From NCBI RefSeq assembly GCF_012396505.1, contig NZ_JAAXPN010000001.1, forward strand, positions 496,001 through 560,000: a stretch of DNA of 64,000 bases, given 5' to 3'. The notes beneath the pieces were generated by a model that had not been told where the DNA came from, did not search any database, and saw only the letters and a list, made by a program, of their open reading frames with translations. Position numbers and translations under genes: made by a program. This document shows, piece after piece, positions 43,014-53,400 of this stretch (its first letter is position 1; the number at the start of each line of letters is the position of its first letter). Source of the stretch: Periweissella fabalis. GTDB lineage: Bacteria; Bacillota; Bacilli; Lactobacillales; Lactobacillaceae.

Positions 43014-44627
43014 TTAATCAGTTGGTGTGTTAAGTGATAATGTACTGATATCTAACACATCGGGTAGCCAATCTTGATAAAAATCAGCCTCATGACTGAC
43101 TAAAATTAAATTACCAGTGAATTTCTTTAAAGCTCGTTGCAATGCTTGTTTCGTTGTTTCATCCAAGTGATTAGTGGGCTCATCCATAATCAAAAAATTA
43201 CTTGGGGTTAAGGTCATCAAAGCCAGTTTAACCTTGGCTTGTTCCCCACCCGATAATAATGCTAGTGGTTTTTGGGCATTTTGCTTATTAATCCCCGCGT
43301 TATCTAAACTGCGCCTAATTGGTTGCAATTCCATCTCAGGAAATTGATCACGTAGCACATCTAATGGCGTTAATTGATCATTTTCCCAGGTTAAATCTTG
43401 ATTGAAGTAATTAACGACAATCTCTTCCATAAACTTGCTAGTACCGGCTAATGGAGAAATTTTTCCCAATAAAGTTTTAATGAGTGTTGATTTACCAGCT
43501 CCATTAAACCCCACTAACGCAAGTTTTTGTCCCGCCACCATTTCAAACGAAATTGGTTGGATTAACGCTTGATCATAGCCGACAGCTAAGTTATTAACGG
43601 TTAAGGTCGTTGCTGGTACTACTGGACCAGTTTCAAAAGGTTCATCATAAATGGCATACGGATCTTCCATCTCAACTTCGACTGGTTGATAAACCGGAAA
43701 ATCAAAATATGACCGTAAATCTTGGCCTGGCGCATCGACTAAATTCATTTTATCAAGCATTCGCCCCCGTGACTTAGCTTGTGTAGCTTTGGTACCGGCT
43801 TGGTTTTTATCAATGAATTTTTGCGTCTTGGCAATCAATTCTTGTTGTTGCGTAAATTCACGTAATTGGCGTTTACGATTTTCATTTTTTTGGCGCATCG
43901 CTTCTTGGAAACTACCACGATATTTAGTCATTTCCCCAAAGGTAATGTCAACAATACTATTAGTTACTTGCTCTAAAAAGTCGTAATCATGTGAAACAAT
44001 CATCGTTGTACCTTCAAAGGCTTGTAAGAAGGTTACTAGCCACGCAATGTGGACCGTGTCCAAATAATTAGTTGGTTCATCAAGTAATAAAACTTCATCG
44101 TTGGCTAATAATAACTTGGCTAAAATTATTTTTGATCGCTGGCCACCTGATAATTGTGCCGTTTTGTGGTCAGCAATGTCGTTTAATCCTAAACCAGTGA
44201 TAATTTTTTCAACTTTAGTAGCTAAATCGTAAAATTCGGCTTGTTCAAGTTGTTCTTGAATTTGTCCCGCTTGCATTAATAATTGCTCATCACCAGTTTC
44301 AGCAAATTTTTCATAACATGCACTCATTTGTACTTCCAATTGGTACAATTCGGTGAAAGCTGTCGCTAAAAATTCTCGGACAGTCAAATCATCATCCACG
44401 GCAGCGTATTGATCTAAATAACCAATCCGTACGCCTGGAAACCATTTGATCGTTCCATTAACTGGTAAAATTTGTTCAGTAATTAGCTTAATTAACGTTG
44501 ATTTTCCAGTCCCATTTTGACCAGTAATCCCTACGTGTTCGCCTGTTTGTACTTCAAAACTAGCCTCATTATATAATTGCTTATCATCGTAACTCATTGA
44601 TAAGTTACTAACTTCTAACAATGCCAT
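43014..44627 (-). CDS. ABC-F ATPase, paralog 2
   Basis: This 537-residue protein is clearly paralogous to the 39605 gene across its length. Domain 1 has GQNGTGKSTLIK, LSGGQRSK and VLLLDEPTNYLD. Domain 2 has GFNGAGKSTLIK, LSGGEQAK and FLIMDEPTNHLD. It differs by an acidic insert of about 25 residues before domain 2 (EMEDPYAIYDEPFETG). First gene of a unit with the B3-like domain protein 21 bp downstream. Duplication followed by divergence is likely. Its role on the ribosome is inferred from the family. Confidence 0.9.
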   Translation of the reverse strand: MALLEVSNLSMSYDDKQLYNEASFEVQTGEHVGITGQNGTGKSTLIKLITEQILPVNGTIKWFPGVRIGYLDQYAAVDDDLTVREFLATAFTELYQLEVQMSACYEKFAETGDEQLLMQAGQIQEQLEQAEFYDLATKVEKIITGLGLNDIADHKTAQLSGGQRSKIILAKLLLANDEVLLLDEPTNYLDTVHIAWLVTFLQAFEGTTMIVSHDYDFLEQVTNSIVDITFGEMTKYRGSFQEAMRQKNENRKRQLREFTQQQELIAKTQKFIDKNQAGTKATQAKSRGRMLDKMNLVDAPGQDLRSYFDFPVYQPVEVEMEDPYAIYDEPFETGPVVPATTLTVNNLAVGYDQALIQPISFEMVAGQKLALVGFNGAGKSTLIKTLLGKISPLAGTSKFMEEIVVNYFNQDLTWENDQLTPLDVLRDQFPEMELQPIRRSLDNAGINKQNAQKPLALLSGGEQAKVKLALMTLTPSNFLIMDEPTNHLDETTKQALQRALKKFTGNLILVSHEADFYQDWLPDVLDISTLSLNTPTD

Positions 44628-44723
44628 TGCTATATTCTCCTATTAATCATAATTATTCCTATTAATCAAATAAAAATTATATTATAATAAAAATTATTAT
44701 TTGGACTATAAAAGGAATTTTTT

Positions 44724-46036
44724 ATGAAAAAATTTATCTCGTATACTGGTTTATCATTAACTATTGTTGCTATTTTTTTACTTTTTGTTACGCATTACAT
44801 GTTGATTTAAGCATGGACGAATCATTTACAATCGCGTTAATTAATCACAGCCCTTGGGATTTAATCAAAACTGATGCACTAGATGTTCATCCGCCATTAT
44901 CTTATCTTATTTTTAAAGCCCTCGCTTGGCCTATTAGTCACTTTACTAATTATATTAACTTAGAAATTATTTACCTACGCTTATGGAATGTTGCTTTTGG
45001 TATACTTAGCATCTTTTTTCTAAGTAAGATTATTAAATTATATCAAAAGCAAATCAATTATTATATGCTCAGTGCTTTTATCATTTTGTCACAAATCGTC
45101 ATGAATGGTTTAACTTTGCGCATGTATCAAATTGCGACCTTATTTTTAATTCTCGAACTATATAATTTGCTAAAATACATTAAAGTACGACAACAACGTT
45201 ATCTTTGGTTTACTTTGTTATTTGCAAGTTTAAGTGCTTATTCGCACTACTTCGCCGCTATTTTTGCCGGTTTGATTCTTTTTTATTACTGGTTAACGTT
45301 TTGCTTCCAAAAAGACCGGGATTTAATAATCAAATTACCTTTATTAGCACTTTGTTTCGTTATCACGAACCTTCCCTGGATGACTGTTGCAATTAAACAA
45401 ATAAGTTCCGTGAAAAAAAAATACTGGATTTCACCAGTTGAATCATGGAATGCCGTCTTCCAACAATCTTTTGATTTAAACTTACTACCCATGTATACGT
45501 ATTTATTGATTGGACTCTTATTACTACAAATTATTTTTTGGTGGTTTCACCATGATCATCCTTTTGCATTAATTAGCTTCGTGACATTACTTTCATATCT
45601 AACAGCCTACTTAATTGGCGTAATTGAAATTTTGAATAATCGCCCAATTTTGATTGACCGTTACCTCTATCCGATGTTTTCGATTACTTTGTTCTTCACT
45701 TTAATGAGTTTAAGTGAACTGAAAATTACTAGCTATCTTAAGTATCCGATTTATCTGGCCATTATTGGTTGTGCCTTATATACTATTCCATCACAAGTAA
45801 GTCAATTATCAAAGTTTAGCCCGATTACTTCCGCTAATCTTTTTACTAAAAGTATCGTTGGTTCAGAAGTAATTACTCCTAATAATTATAGTACCACGGT
45901 TAATGTCTTAAATTTAGCTGCTAAAAATCCAAGGTTTATTTATTGGATTCCCCTAAATAATTATACGTTTGGAACAAAATTAGTCCAAACCCCCCAATTA
46001 TTTAAGGCCGTTTATCCAAATATCAAGCCATATTAG
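44724..46036 (+). CDS. GT39-like membrane glycosyltransferase, split by a -1 frameshift at U UUU UUA
   Basis: The main frame (44813-46036) begins directly at MDESFTIALINHSPW, which in ArnT/PMT-type transferases is the first catalytic loop, after a first membrane helix. That helix is encoded in another frame from the ATG at 44724, which has AAAGGA upstream and ends at 44810. A -1 shift at TTTTTTA (44774-44780) joins them as a 437-residue protein, with ...HVDLSMDESFT across the junction. HVDLS is family-like. About 9-10 further membrane helices follow, with DVHPPLSYL. It transfers sugar from a lipid carrier outside the membrane. It is either programmed frameshifting, phase variation or a broken gene. 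Confidence 0.7.
44774..44780 (+). other. Slippery heptamer T TTT TTA in the zero frame
   Basis: The heptamer sits in the correct phase (ATT TTT TTA) of the short upstream frame, and -1 slippage leads exactly into the glycosyltransferase frame. The run of seven Ts is also a candidate for length variation. Confidence 0.55.
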
Positions 46037-46109
46037 CACCTCTTAAGTTGAAACTAGTCTAAAAACACGTTAGAATAAACTTATAGTATTGTTCGGGGGT
46101 GTTGTTTAG

Positions 46110-46277
46110 ATGACATTAGGAAGACTAAAGCTATTAATTAATATATTAGCTATTATTTTATTGATGGTTAGCTTGATATCATATCATATTGTTACCGTCC
46201 AAGCATTTATCTTAATAGTTGCTATTAAGTTTATTCCGGGCTTTTTCTTACCAAAACATCAATCAAAAAAACAGTAA
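46110..46277 (+). CDS. Small two-helix membrane protein (55 aa)
   Basis: The ATG at 46110 is preceded by GGGGG 10 bases upstream. The product has two hydrophobic segments (about 7-23 and 29-41) and a basic Lys/Gln tail. Its last codons overlap the left arm of the terminator at 46265, a common arrangement for a short real gene. I do not recognise it. It lies between the GT39-like gene and the rbs operon. Confidence 0.5.
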   Translation: MTLGRLKLLINILAIILLMVSLISYHIVTVQAFILIVAIKFIPGFFLPKHQSKKQ

Positions 46278-46309
46278 TATTAGCTTATCGCTATCATTAC
46301 TGTTTTTTT
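46265..46309. terminator. Bidirectional terminator between the 55-aa gene and rbsB
   Basis: AAAAAAACAGTAAT / ATTACTGTTTTTTT arms around a 17-nt loop, starting inside the small gene and ending 2 bp before the rbsB stop. Confidence 0.85.
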
Positions 46310-46311
46310 AA

Positions 46312-47262
46312 TTATCTATATTTACTATTTACAATTAATTCTAATGGTGACTTAATATTTTTAGGTAAGGTTTGCTTATCAAAATGATCAAAGACCGCTT
46401 GCATCGCTAATTTTCCCATTTGATAAGGTTTTTGAGCTACCGTTGCAGCCATTTGGCCATTTTTAACTGCCGTTAATGCATCTTTTGAACCATCAAAACC
46501 AACTAAAATAATATCGGGTTTATTCCTTAATGCTTGCACAGCACCCAAAGCCATTTCATCATTTTGAGAGAAAATTCCTTTAATATCAGGATGCCCTTGG
46601 ATGATATTTTCAGTCGTCGTTAAGCCTTGCGCCCGATCAAAGTTGGCAGTTTGCTTGGCAACGATATTTAATTGTCCTGCCACAGCGGTATCAAAACCTT
46701 TACCACGTTCACGGGATGCTGAAGCACCTGGAATTCCTTGTAATTCAGCAATTTTAGCACCATTACCAAGTTGCTTTATCATAAATTTTGCGGCCATTTT
46801 TCCACCTTCAATTGAATTTGAAGCAACCAATGTTAATATCTTACCACCATTTGATGAACGGTCAACGGTAATAACTGGGATACCGGCATTATTAGCAGCC
46901 TTAACTTCTGGCGTAATTGCGTCTGAATCGACTGGATTAATAATTAAAATATCACCCCCGCGTTGAATCATATCCTCAACATCATTGGTTTGTTTAGCCG
47001 TATTATTTTGTGCATCAGCAATTTGAACTTTGGTACCTTTAGTTTTAGCAGTGTCATTAAGCCCATTTTTAACCGCAATAAAAAATGGATTATTTAAAGT
47101 TGATAGTGATGCCCCGACTCGAATATCTTTGGGTGCTTTTTGCGCAGCTTTATCAACTTTTTGATATGGATTTTCAAGCGTAACTATTGAACAGCCAGCA
47201 ACTACTAGTAACATCAAACCAGTTAGGATACCCGTAATAAGATATTTAATCTGTTTGCTCAT
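46312..47262 (-). CDS. rbsB: Ribose ABC transporter substrate-binding lipoprotein
   Basis: The 316-residue protein has a lipoprotein signal VVAGCSI with the Cys near residue 24, then a type I periplasmic-binding fold: GASLSTLNNPFFIAVKNGL, ILIINPVDSDAITP, VITVDRSSNGG, GIPGASASRERGKGF, FSQNDEMALGA. These are the standard RbsB sugar-contact and hinge blocks. It captures ribose for RbsA/RbsC. Last gene of rbsDACB. The ribosome site is a striking G8 run (47270-47277) that merges with the rbsC stop codon. It may be prone to slippage or pair with a C-rich RNA. Confidence 0.93.
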   Translation of the reverse strand: MSKQIKYLITGILTGLMLLVVAGCSIVTLENPYQKVDKAAQKAPKDIRVGASLSTLNNPFFIAVKNGLNDTAKTKGTKVQIADAQNNTAKQTNDVEDMIQRGGDILIINPVDSDAITPEVKAANNAGIPVITVDRSSNGGKILTLVASNSIEGGKMAAKFMIKQLGNGAKIAELQGIPGASASRERGKGFDTAVAGQLNIVAKQTANFDRAQGLTTTENIIQGHPDIKGIFSQNDEMALGAVQALRNKPDIILVGFDGSKDALTAVKNGQMAATVAQKPYQMGKLAMQAVFDHFDKQTLPKNIKSPLELIVNSKYR

Positions 47263-47276
47263 TTTACTTCCCCCCC

Positions 47277-48239
47277 CTAGGCAGCTTTCTTACGATCAAT
47301 TAAGACAGCAATAATAATGACAATTCCTTTGACAATTTGTTGATAAAAACTTGATATCCCGAGTAGATTCATCCCATTGTTTAACGTACCAATAATTAAA
47401 GCCCCAATTAATGTACCCACAAGGCGCCCTTTACCACCAGTTAATGAGGTCTCACCTAAAACTACGGCAGCAATCGCATCCATTTCATAAGTTATCCCAG
47501 CATCAGGTTGTGCTGAATTAAGACGTGAAGTTAGAATAAAACCAGCAATTGAAGCCATAATACCCGATAAAGTATAAATTAAAATTGTGATCTTATTAAT
47601 CTTTATTCCAGACACAAAAGCTGCTTTGGCATTCCCACCAATGGCGTATGTTTTACGTCCAAAAGCCATTTTGTGTAATAACACATACAAAATAATAAAT
47701 GCAACGGCCATAATCACAATTGGAAATGGTATACCCAAGAAATAGCCACGACCTACTACTTGAAAGAAAAAACTATTGGTCATTTTCGCACCAGTAATCG
47801 GATTCCCATCTGTTAGTACATATGTTGCTCCACGAAATATAGTCATTGTCGCTAAGGTCGCAATAAAAGGTGCCGCACCACCATAGGCAATAATCATACC
47901 ATTAATTCCACCTAAGATTGCTCCAATTAATACGCCTAGTAAAAATGCAAAAGCTGGATGGATACCAGCAATAATCATCTGAGCTGTAATTGCCCCGGTG
48001 AATGCTAGAATTGAACCAACAGATAAATCAATTCCAGCAGTTAAAATAACAAATGTCATTCCAAAAGCAATTAAGGCATTCGTTGATACTTGTCGTAATA
48101 AATTCAAAATGTTATTGATATCTAAAAAGCTATGATTTAGTAACGTTACTAAGAAAATTAAGAATACTAAAGCTAACACCGGTCCTAATTTACCAATAAA
48201 ATCCATGACATTGAATTGCTTGCTCTTTGCGTTATTCAT
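47277..48239 (-). CDS. rbsC: Ribose ABC transporter permease
   Basis: This 320-residue protein has about 8-10 membrane segments. The blocks NALIAFGMTFVILTAGIDLSVGS and GETSLTGGKGRLVGTLIGALIIGTL are the family signature of RbsC/XylH permeases. It overlaps rbsA by 8 bp, showing coupling. The ribosome site is G5 (48248-48252), within the rbsA coding end. It forms the channel for ribose. Confidence 0.95.
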   Translation of the reverse strand: MNNAKSKQFNVMDFIGKLGPVLALVFLIFLVTLLNHSFLDINNILNLLRQVSTNALIAFGMTFVILTAGIDLSVGSILAFTGAITAQMIIAGIHPAFAFLLGVLIGAILGGINGMIIAYGGAAPFIATLATMTIFRGATYVLTDGNPITGAKMTNSFFFQVVGRGYFLGIPFPIVIMAVAFIILYVLLHKMAFGRKTYAIGGNAKAAFVSGIKINKITILIYTLSGIMASIAGFILTSRLNSAQPDAGITYEMDAIAAVVLGETSLTGGKGRLVGTLIGALIIGTLNNGMNLLGISSFYQQIVKGIVIIIAVLIDRKKAA

Positions 48240-49722
48240 TAATCCGTCCCCCTGTGGCTAAAGTCATAATCGCTTCTTGTGTTGCATCTTTGGTAACCAA
48301 CGTTCCTGTAATCTGTCCTTCATAAACCACATTAATTCGATCACTCATTCCTAAAACTTCTGGTAAGTCACTTGAAATCATAATTATTGCTACCCCTCGA
48401 TTAGTTAGTTCATTCATTAAATCATAGATTTCCCGTTTAGCTCCAACATCAACCCCGCGTGTCGGTTCATCTAATATCAATACTTGTGAACCAGCTCCAA
48501 TCCATTTCGCTAAAACAACCTTTTGCTGATTACCACCTGATAGGCTATTAACAATATCCAACGCTGATTGAGCTTTAATGGTTAACCGCTTAATCAACTT
48601 GTCAACAAACACTCGATCCGTATGTTGATCAATTACACCATATTTGGTAAAACTAGCCAAACTTGCTAAATCAATATTATCTGCAATTGTCGCATCAAGC
48701 ATTAATCCTTCATCTTTACGGTTTTCGGTCACGAAACCAATTCCATGCTTAATCGCAGCCGCTGGCGAGTGATTTTCAATAAGCTGATCACGGATGATTA
48801 TTTTCCCACGATCAAGATGATCTAAACCAAAAATTGCCCGCATGATTTCTGTTCGTCCCGCGCCCATCAGCCCAGCAAAAGCGACAATTTCACCCGAACG
48901 AACATCAAAATTGACATCATTAAAGACCCCACGACGACTTAGGCCCCGGGCTTGCAAATAAATATCACCAATCTGGTTTGTTCGAGTTGGGTAAAATTCC
49001 GTCAATTCACGACCGACCATTGCTTTAACAATTTGGTTAACATTGGTCTCGTCAACTGATGTTGTCATGACTGAAATCCCATCACGCATCACCGTAATTG
49101 TGTCGCATAACGCAAATATTTCTTCCATGCGATGGGAAATATAAATAAACCCCACCCCTTGTTGTTGGAGTTCTTTAACGATTTTAAATAATTTCTGAAT
49201 CTCATTTTCGGTCAAAGCTGAAGTTGGCTCATCCATGATAATAACTTGTGCATTAGTCATCAATGATTTGGCAATTTCAACTAACTGCTGATTGCCGACA
49301 CTTAAGTCCTTAATCAAAGTATCCAAACCAAATTCAGCGCCTAAATAATCGAGATATTGCTTAGCTTGAGTCCGCATCACTGGCGTTTTCAACAGTCCCA
49401 ACCGATTAGTTAGTTCACGATTAATAAACATATTTTCAAGCACGGTCATTTCACCATAATTGTTCATTTCTTGGTGAATAAAACTAATTCCGGCTTGTTC
49501 TGCAACCAAGGCATTTTTAAATTGCGTTTTTTGGCCATCCACCTCAATTTGACCACTATCACTTGAAATTATACCCGTTAAAATATTCATTAACGTCGAT
49601 TTACCAGCCCCATTTTCACCCATCAAGGCATGGATTTCCCCCGGGGCCAACCTAAAATCGACACCTTTTAAAACATTATTATTACCAAAACTTTTGTTAA
49701 TTCGTTGCATTGCAATTTCCAT
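48232..49722 (-). CDS. rbsA: Ribose ABC transporter ATPase (two ABC domains)
   Basis: Domain 1 of this 496-residue protein: GENGAGKSTLMN, LSVGNQQLVEIAKSL, VIIMDEPTSAL. Domain 2: GLMGAGRTEIMRAI (non-canonical Walker A, as usual in RbsA), NSLSGGNQQKVVLAKW, VLILDEPTRGVD. It energises ribose uptake. The ATG at 49722 follows CGGAGGGG; the frame extends 24 bp further without a ribosome site. In the operon after rbsD. Confidence 0.95.
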   Translation of the reverse strand: MEIAMQRINKSFGNNNVLKGVDFRLAPGEIHALMGENGAGKSTLMNILTGIISSDSGQIEVDGQKTQFKNALVAEQAGISFIHQEMNNYGEMTVLENMFINRELTNRLGLLKTPVMRTQAKQYLDYLGAEFGLDTLIKDLSVGNQQLVEIAKSLMTNAQVIIMDEPTSALTENEIQKLFKIVKELQQQGVGFIYISHRMEEIFALCDTITVMRDGISVMTTSVDETNVNQIVKAMVGRELTEFYPTRTNQIGDIYLQARGLSRRGVFNDVNFDVRSGEIVAFAGLMGAGRTEIMRAIFGLDHLDRGKIIIRDQLIENHSPAAAIKHGIGFVTENRKDEGLMLDATIADNIDLASLASFTKYGVIDQHTDRVFVDKLIKRLTIKAQSALDIVNSLSGGNQQKVVLAKWIGAGSQVLILDEPTRGVDVGAKREIYDLMNELTNRGVAIIMISSDLPEVLGMSDRINVVYEGQITGTLVTKDATQEAIMTLATGGRINE

Positions 49723-49768
49723 AATACCCCTCCGTATTACTATCAAAATTGTGCGCAGTTAAATTAAT

Positions 49769-50164
49769 TTAAAAAGTTACGCCACTTTCCAAAATAATAT
49801 TGGCATATGGCGCCATCTCCCCTGTGCGGATAAATGCATGCGTATCGGCTAAACGTTTTTTCATATCGTCGTGAGGAATAAATGCTAATTCGGTATCGGG
49901 TAATAAGTTTTTAATCGCTTGCAGTTGACCAGGATTAGCGGTCTTTATTTCCTCGGCCAAATATATTTTTTGTACTGCTAATTCGGTTAAAACGTTTTGG
50001 AGTACGACATTAAAGCTAGGAACATTGTTAGTTACCGCTAAGTCAATTTTTTCAGTTCCCTTCGGTACTGGCATCCCAGCATCACCAATTGCGAGGGTGT
50101 CAAAATGCCCCATTTGGGCAACTACACGAGAAATATCTGAATTAATAATGCGTCCTTTTTTCAT
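49769..50164 (-). CDS. rbsD: D-ribose pyranase
   Basis: The length of 131 residues is usual. The start [33 protein letters not shown] contains the catalytic His in MGH and the GDAGxP motif; the C-terminus is [19 protein letters not shown]. It converts the beta-pyran form of ribose to the furan. First gene of rbsDACB. No rbsK or rbsR lies in the window. Normal AAAGGA ribosome site, unlike rbsB and rbsC. Confidence 0.95.
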   Translation of the reverse strand: MKKGRIINSDISRVVAQMGHFDTLAIGDAGMPVPKGTEKIDLAVTNNVPSFNVVLQNVLTELAVQKIYLAEEIKTANPGQLQAIKNLLPDTELAFIPHDDMKKRLADTHAFIRTGEMAPYANIILESGVTF

Positions 50165-50218
50165 ATTAAATTCCTTTCAACGATCAAAATGTAATTAAGT
50201 AAATTTGTCTACATTCCC

Positions 50219-50247
50219 ATTTTACCGATATTTTAGAGCGCTTTCAA
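50219..50247 (-). promoter_or_regulatory. rbs promoter with overlapping cre box
   Basis: On the minus strand TTGAAA and TAAAAT are spaced by exactly 17 bp. TGAAAGCGCTCTAA, a cre-like sequence, covers the -35 box (50233-50246 on the plus strand). CcpA binding here would block the promoter, so glucose repression of ribose uptake is expected. Confidence 0.7.
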
Positions 50248-50370
50248 TTATTAACTAGAGATAATTCATTTGTTCATCAGCCGCGTAATGGAATTGCATA
50301 TTATTTCCCGAAAATTGTCTATTTTTTTAAACTAATTTAGTTATTACAAACCTGAAATCACGATGTTAAA

Positions 50371-50408
50371 AAAATACCCCTCGAAGAAAATTCTTCAAAG
50401 GGCATTTT
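50371..50408 (-). terminator. Terminator of the giant adhesin gene
   Basis: On the minus strand CCCTTTGAAGAA pairs with TTCTTCGAGGGG (two G-T pairs), and a run of seven Ts follows. The core GAAGAA/TTCTTC is shared with the palindrome family. Confidence 0.75.
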
Positions 50409-50485
50409 AGAATATTTAAATATTGTGCCATATTAGTGTGTTGTCTCACACCATACTTCCGTTGACGGTTTAATTAAATACTTTT

Positions 50486-53400
50486 TTACTTATCATCATG
50501 TTTCTTCCGACTACTTAGTCCTAATAAACCAACCAAGCCCAGCATTACTTCACCAATAATTGTTAACATCGTTGCCGTTTGTGATTGTTCATCAGTCTTA
50601 GGCAAGCCGGTTTGTGTATTAGTTGGCAGTGCTACTTTTCCATCAGCATTTTGCTTAATTTCTGGTTTATTAACATTTACTGGTATCATCGGTGTTTGTT
50701 GATCACCATTATTATGATTATCATGTGCTTTTGGTTGAACCGGTGTTACACCATTACCATTATCAGTAAGTGTCGGCACAACTAAATCAAAGTTATGAAT
50801 ATCATTAAAAGCTCGTAAAGCTTGTTCATTAGCTAACATCAATTCTTGCGCGGCGTTTTCCGCGTTTTGTTGCGCATTTTTACTGCTATTATTGGCAAGT
50901 GTGACTTGCTTAGCAGTATTTTCAGCGGCAACTTGGGCAGCTATAACATCGGCTGGCGTCACAACATTTTGGCTAGCAGCAGCTAATGTTTGGGCTCGTA
51001 ATTGACTAGCTAAGGCCCGAAGCGCAAAGAAACGTCTTTGAGCTAGCAATTGCCGTTGAACAGGTGAACCCGCAGCAGCTTTAGCAGCAGCTTGTGCATA
51101 TGCGTTGGCTTGCGCAATGGCAGCTAATGTTTGGGCATCCGCAAGTTTAGTTGCTTCTGCATATTCCCGAGCTTTATCCGCGTGTTGTTGGGCAACTATT
51201 ACCGCTTGATTTGCATCGGCAGCATATTGTTTAGATAACTTAAGCCATTTAGCCGCGGCTTGAACAAAGGCTTTTACCTCAGTATTATTAGGTGCTTTGG
51301 CTAACAATGCGTTGGCTTGTTTGACATATCCTTCGGCCTTAGTTACATTAGCAGCTTGTTGGCGTGCATACTCAGCGGCTTGGTTAGCCGCATCTTGAGC
51401 CGCCTTAGCACTTGCTAAAGCTGCTGGATAGTAGGTTTTAGCCGTTAAGTTAGCAAGTTCATTGGCTGCTTGATTAGCATATGATTTAGCCGTTGAAGCG
51501 TTAGTATCGTTGGCTACACTCGTTGCCGTACTATTTTCAGCATTCGCCGTTGCTTGGGCGGCTGATGCAACACTTGCTGCGGCACTCGCAACACTCGCAT
51601 CACTGGCGGCCGCTGAGGCGGCATCAGAAGCATATGAGTTTGCAACTGAAGCAGCATTTGAAGCAGCTGCGGCGGCACTAGCAGCGGCCGCTTTTTGATC
51701 TTGGGCATCACTATTAGCAGTATTAGCTACCGCACTGGCGGAATTAGCGACTGAAGCGGCACTCGTGGCAGTTGAACTTGCTGCAGCAGCGGCAGCAGCC
51801 GCACTGGCAACAGAACTGTTACCACTATTGGCAGTTGCGGTACTTGCAGCTGAACTAGCAGCGTTGGTCGCATCATTAGCGGAACTTTGCGCATCACTGG
51901 CTGAACTCTTAGTAGCCATTGTGCTATCACTAGCTTGACTCGCACTTGAACTAGCATTACTTGAGTAATCACCGGCACTCGTGGCGGTTGAACTTGCGAC
52001 AGCCGCCGCTGAAGCAGCACTGGCAACAGAACTGTTACCACTATTGGCAGCCGCAGTTGCAGCGGCTGAACTAGCAGCATTGGCTGCATCATTAGCGGAA
52101 CTTGTCGCAGCACTGGCATGTCCACTTGCAGTGTTGGTATATGAATTCGTTGCAGTAGCACTTGAATCCGTATTCGTATTATCATTTGTAGTATTGTCAG
52201 CTGCTATATTTGTACTATCAGCAGCTGATTTAGCTGCCACTACCGCAGTGTTTGTAATAGCCTGTTGTTCAGCTAGCAACGCATTCGCTGCATCATTGGC
52301 TGCCGACGCCGCGACACTTGCACTTGAAGTAGCTATCGCTTGTTGTGCGAGCGCATTTGCATTCGCACTAGCTGCAACACTCGCAGCAGATGCGACACTA
52401 TTAGCTGCAAAAACAGCGTTGCTAACGGCAGTTGAAGCCGCTGATGCATAGCTAGCCGCAGCACTCGCATATGAACCATAGGCTGGATCATTCCCATAAC
52501 TAGCCGCAGCGGCCGCACTGGCTGCCGATTGAGCATTACTTAAGGCGTCATTTGCCGTTGAGGCTGCACTTTGTTGATTTTCTAAAGCTTCCGCGGCAAC
52601 AGAAGCTGCACTAGCAGCCGTTGAAGCGGCCAAATTAGCATTTCCTTGGGCGGTGCTCGCAACTGATGCAGCACTCGCAGCTACACTGGCGGCACTTGAA
52701 ACAGTATGCACATATGAAGCAACATTAGTGGTATTGCTGTATTGCTTCGCTAATGATTGTGCCGTTGAATTAGCCAATGCGGCATCATTTGATGAACTCG
52801 TAGCAGTACTTGCAGTGCTTGTGGCAGTTGCGGCTGTCGTTGAAGTAGCACTCGCTTTGCTTTGCGCAGCGCTATTATTGTCAACGGATGTTAAGTCCCC
52901 AACGACCACATCATAATTAACTTTGACAAAATTAATGCTTGAAGTGGCTCGTAAGATGGTATTAGCTGGTAATTTAAGCCCATCCGGCAAAGTAATCGTC
53001 CAGTTTCCACTTTGGTCCGCTTGCACCATGTATTTAGTTGCGTCATATGGATCAGCAGTTAGTGTGCCAGCTGGTAAGCCTTTAATTAGATTACCCTTAC
53101 CGTCCGTTAAAGTAACATACGCCCCCGGTAAAGTTGTCCCAGAAACTGTCGTCGATTGATCAGTTACTGTTGGTACAATGTTTACCTTGTTATCGGCAGC
53201 GGTATCAAATTCAAGATATTTGTTATTCGTCAATGCTAAAGCAAGTGCATTAATAGCTACTTCTGAAGCGGATGTTAAGCCTTGTGCGGTTGCTTTTTGA
53301 CCTGGATACAGACTAGCTTGATAGATTGGAATACTAAATGATAAGTATGGTCCAATGGCAGCACTATTAGGTGTCCCAAAAATAATTTTTTGCAGTTGGC

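Noticed and set aside
51510-52451. Long Ala/Val/Leu-rich open frames opposite the adhesin stalk
   Set aside because: They arise from the GC-rich Ala/Ser codon repeats read in other frames; no ribosome sites and extreme low complexity.
51500-52700. Regular short repeats suggesting a CRISPR array
   Set aside because: Units are degenerate Ala/Ser codons in one long reading frame, with no constant repeat and unique spacer pattern and no cas genes.
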